This document shows positions 63,651 to 64,000 of a DNA stretch of 64,000 nucleotides, piece by piece. The notes under the pieces are model-generated. The model did no database searches and was not told the DNA's origin. It was given only the letters and a program-made list of their open reading frames with translations. Source of the stretch: Cornus controversa. Taxonomy: Eukaryota > Streptophyta > Magnoliopsida > Cornales > Cornaceae. The position numbers were made by a program, and so were the translations under genes. The number at the start of each line of letters is the position of its first letter. The first letter of the stretch is position 1. The stretch lies in the NCBI GenBank assembly GCA_026545225.1, contig CM048846.1, positions 85,763,270 to 85,827,269 on the forward strand. The letters are read 5' to 3'.

Positions 63651-64000
63651 ATATACAGGGCCGGCCCTGGGCCTAGGCGGCCCAGGCGGTCGTCTAGGGC
63701 CCCAAAAATTTTTAATTTTTTGAGGGCCCCCAGCCCACTAGATATTATTTAAAAAAATATATAGTAACTAATAGTCCAATACACTAGTCTGGGCCAATAA
63801 CAAAGTGGGCCTCATTTAAAAAAATGATAATGGTCCAATACAATGGTCTGGGCCTCATTTAAAAAATAAATAAATAAATTACTACTAACTATTTGTTTTA
63901 GGCATTTTTTTTTTTTTAAAACTCCTTTCCAATACACTAGTCAGGGCAATAACAAAGTGGGTCTTTTTTAAAAAAATAATGATAATGGTCCAATACAATG
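63651..64000. mobile_element. Left end of a repeat element running off the window
   Basis: Starts with the GC-rich palindromic CAGGGCCGGCCCTG, then GGCCTAGGCGGCCCAGG and a GGGCCCC block, followed by AT-rich direct repeats of GGTCCAATACAATG and AACAAAGTGGG(C/T)CT. The end is typical of hAT-like plant elements; the other end lies outside the window, so the class is not proven. Confidence 0.45.

Overview
The window looks like nuclear DNA of a flowering plant, most likely a eudicot. It is AT-rich, its genes are split by AT-rich introns with GT/AG borders, and it carries plant-type receptor kinases, a CC-NBS-LRR gene, Ty1-copia, LINE, SINE and Mutator-like elements. Nothing visible fixes the species.

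Left part (1-15.3 kb). The 3' end of a MAPKKK-like kinase gene runs in from the left edge and carries a 66-bp in-frame duplication. A Ty1-copia retrotransposon follows (3538-8737), with nearly identical LTRs but a broken gag-pol frame. On the minus strand, two exons of a methyl-CpG-binding-domain-like gene are recognisable (12181-12264 and 9238-9326). If a possible 3' exon near 2.1 kb belongs to the same gene, the copia element sits in one of its introns. The rest is intergenic DNA with SINE-like copies, a 685-bp inverted-repeat element, a LINE scrap and old local duplications.

Middle (15.5-21.9 kb). A complete Mutator-like element (MULE) of 6402 bp is bounded by about 90-bp terminal inverted repeats and a perfect 9-bp target duplication. 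It holds two genes facing each other. One is a MuDR-type transposase, broken in its N-terminal part but open through the catalytic, SWIM and zinc-knuckle regions. The other is a small intact gene for a GRF-zinc-finger-like, coiled-coil, membrane-anchored protein read inward from the right TIR. This two-gene convergent layout is the most interesting system in the window.

Receptor-kinase cluster (22-52.3 kb). Four CES101-type G-type-lectin receptor kinase loci share one seven-exon plan: A (24582-28611, -), B (33321-37436, -), C (38369-41796, -) and D (43542-47236, +), followed by two fragments (47.7-48.95 kb and 51.3-52.3 kb). Only D is intact (790 aa). A has four nonsense codons in the ectodomain exon but open kinase exons. 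B has lesions throughout. C has one frameshift and a tandem triplication of the exon-4 splice acceptor. A and B with their flanks are a large collinear duplication. C and D are divergent.

Right part (52.6-64 kb). LINE scraps, a probable solo LTR rich in CGCCTAAG repeats, and an RNase-H-like scrap precede one intact single-exon CC-NBS-LRR resistance-gene homologue (56346-59324). After it come a decayed copia 3' end, another LINE scrap and the left end of a further repeat at the window edge. The intact genes point to surface (D) and intracellular (CNL) immune-type recognition; their proximity is typical of plant receptor clusters but does not show that they work together.
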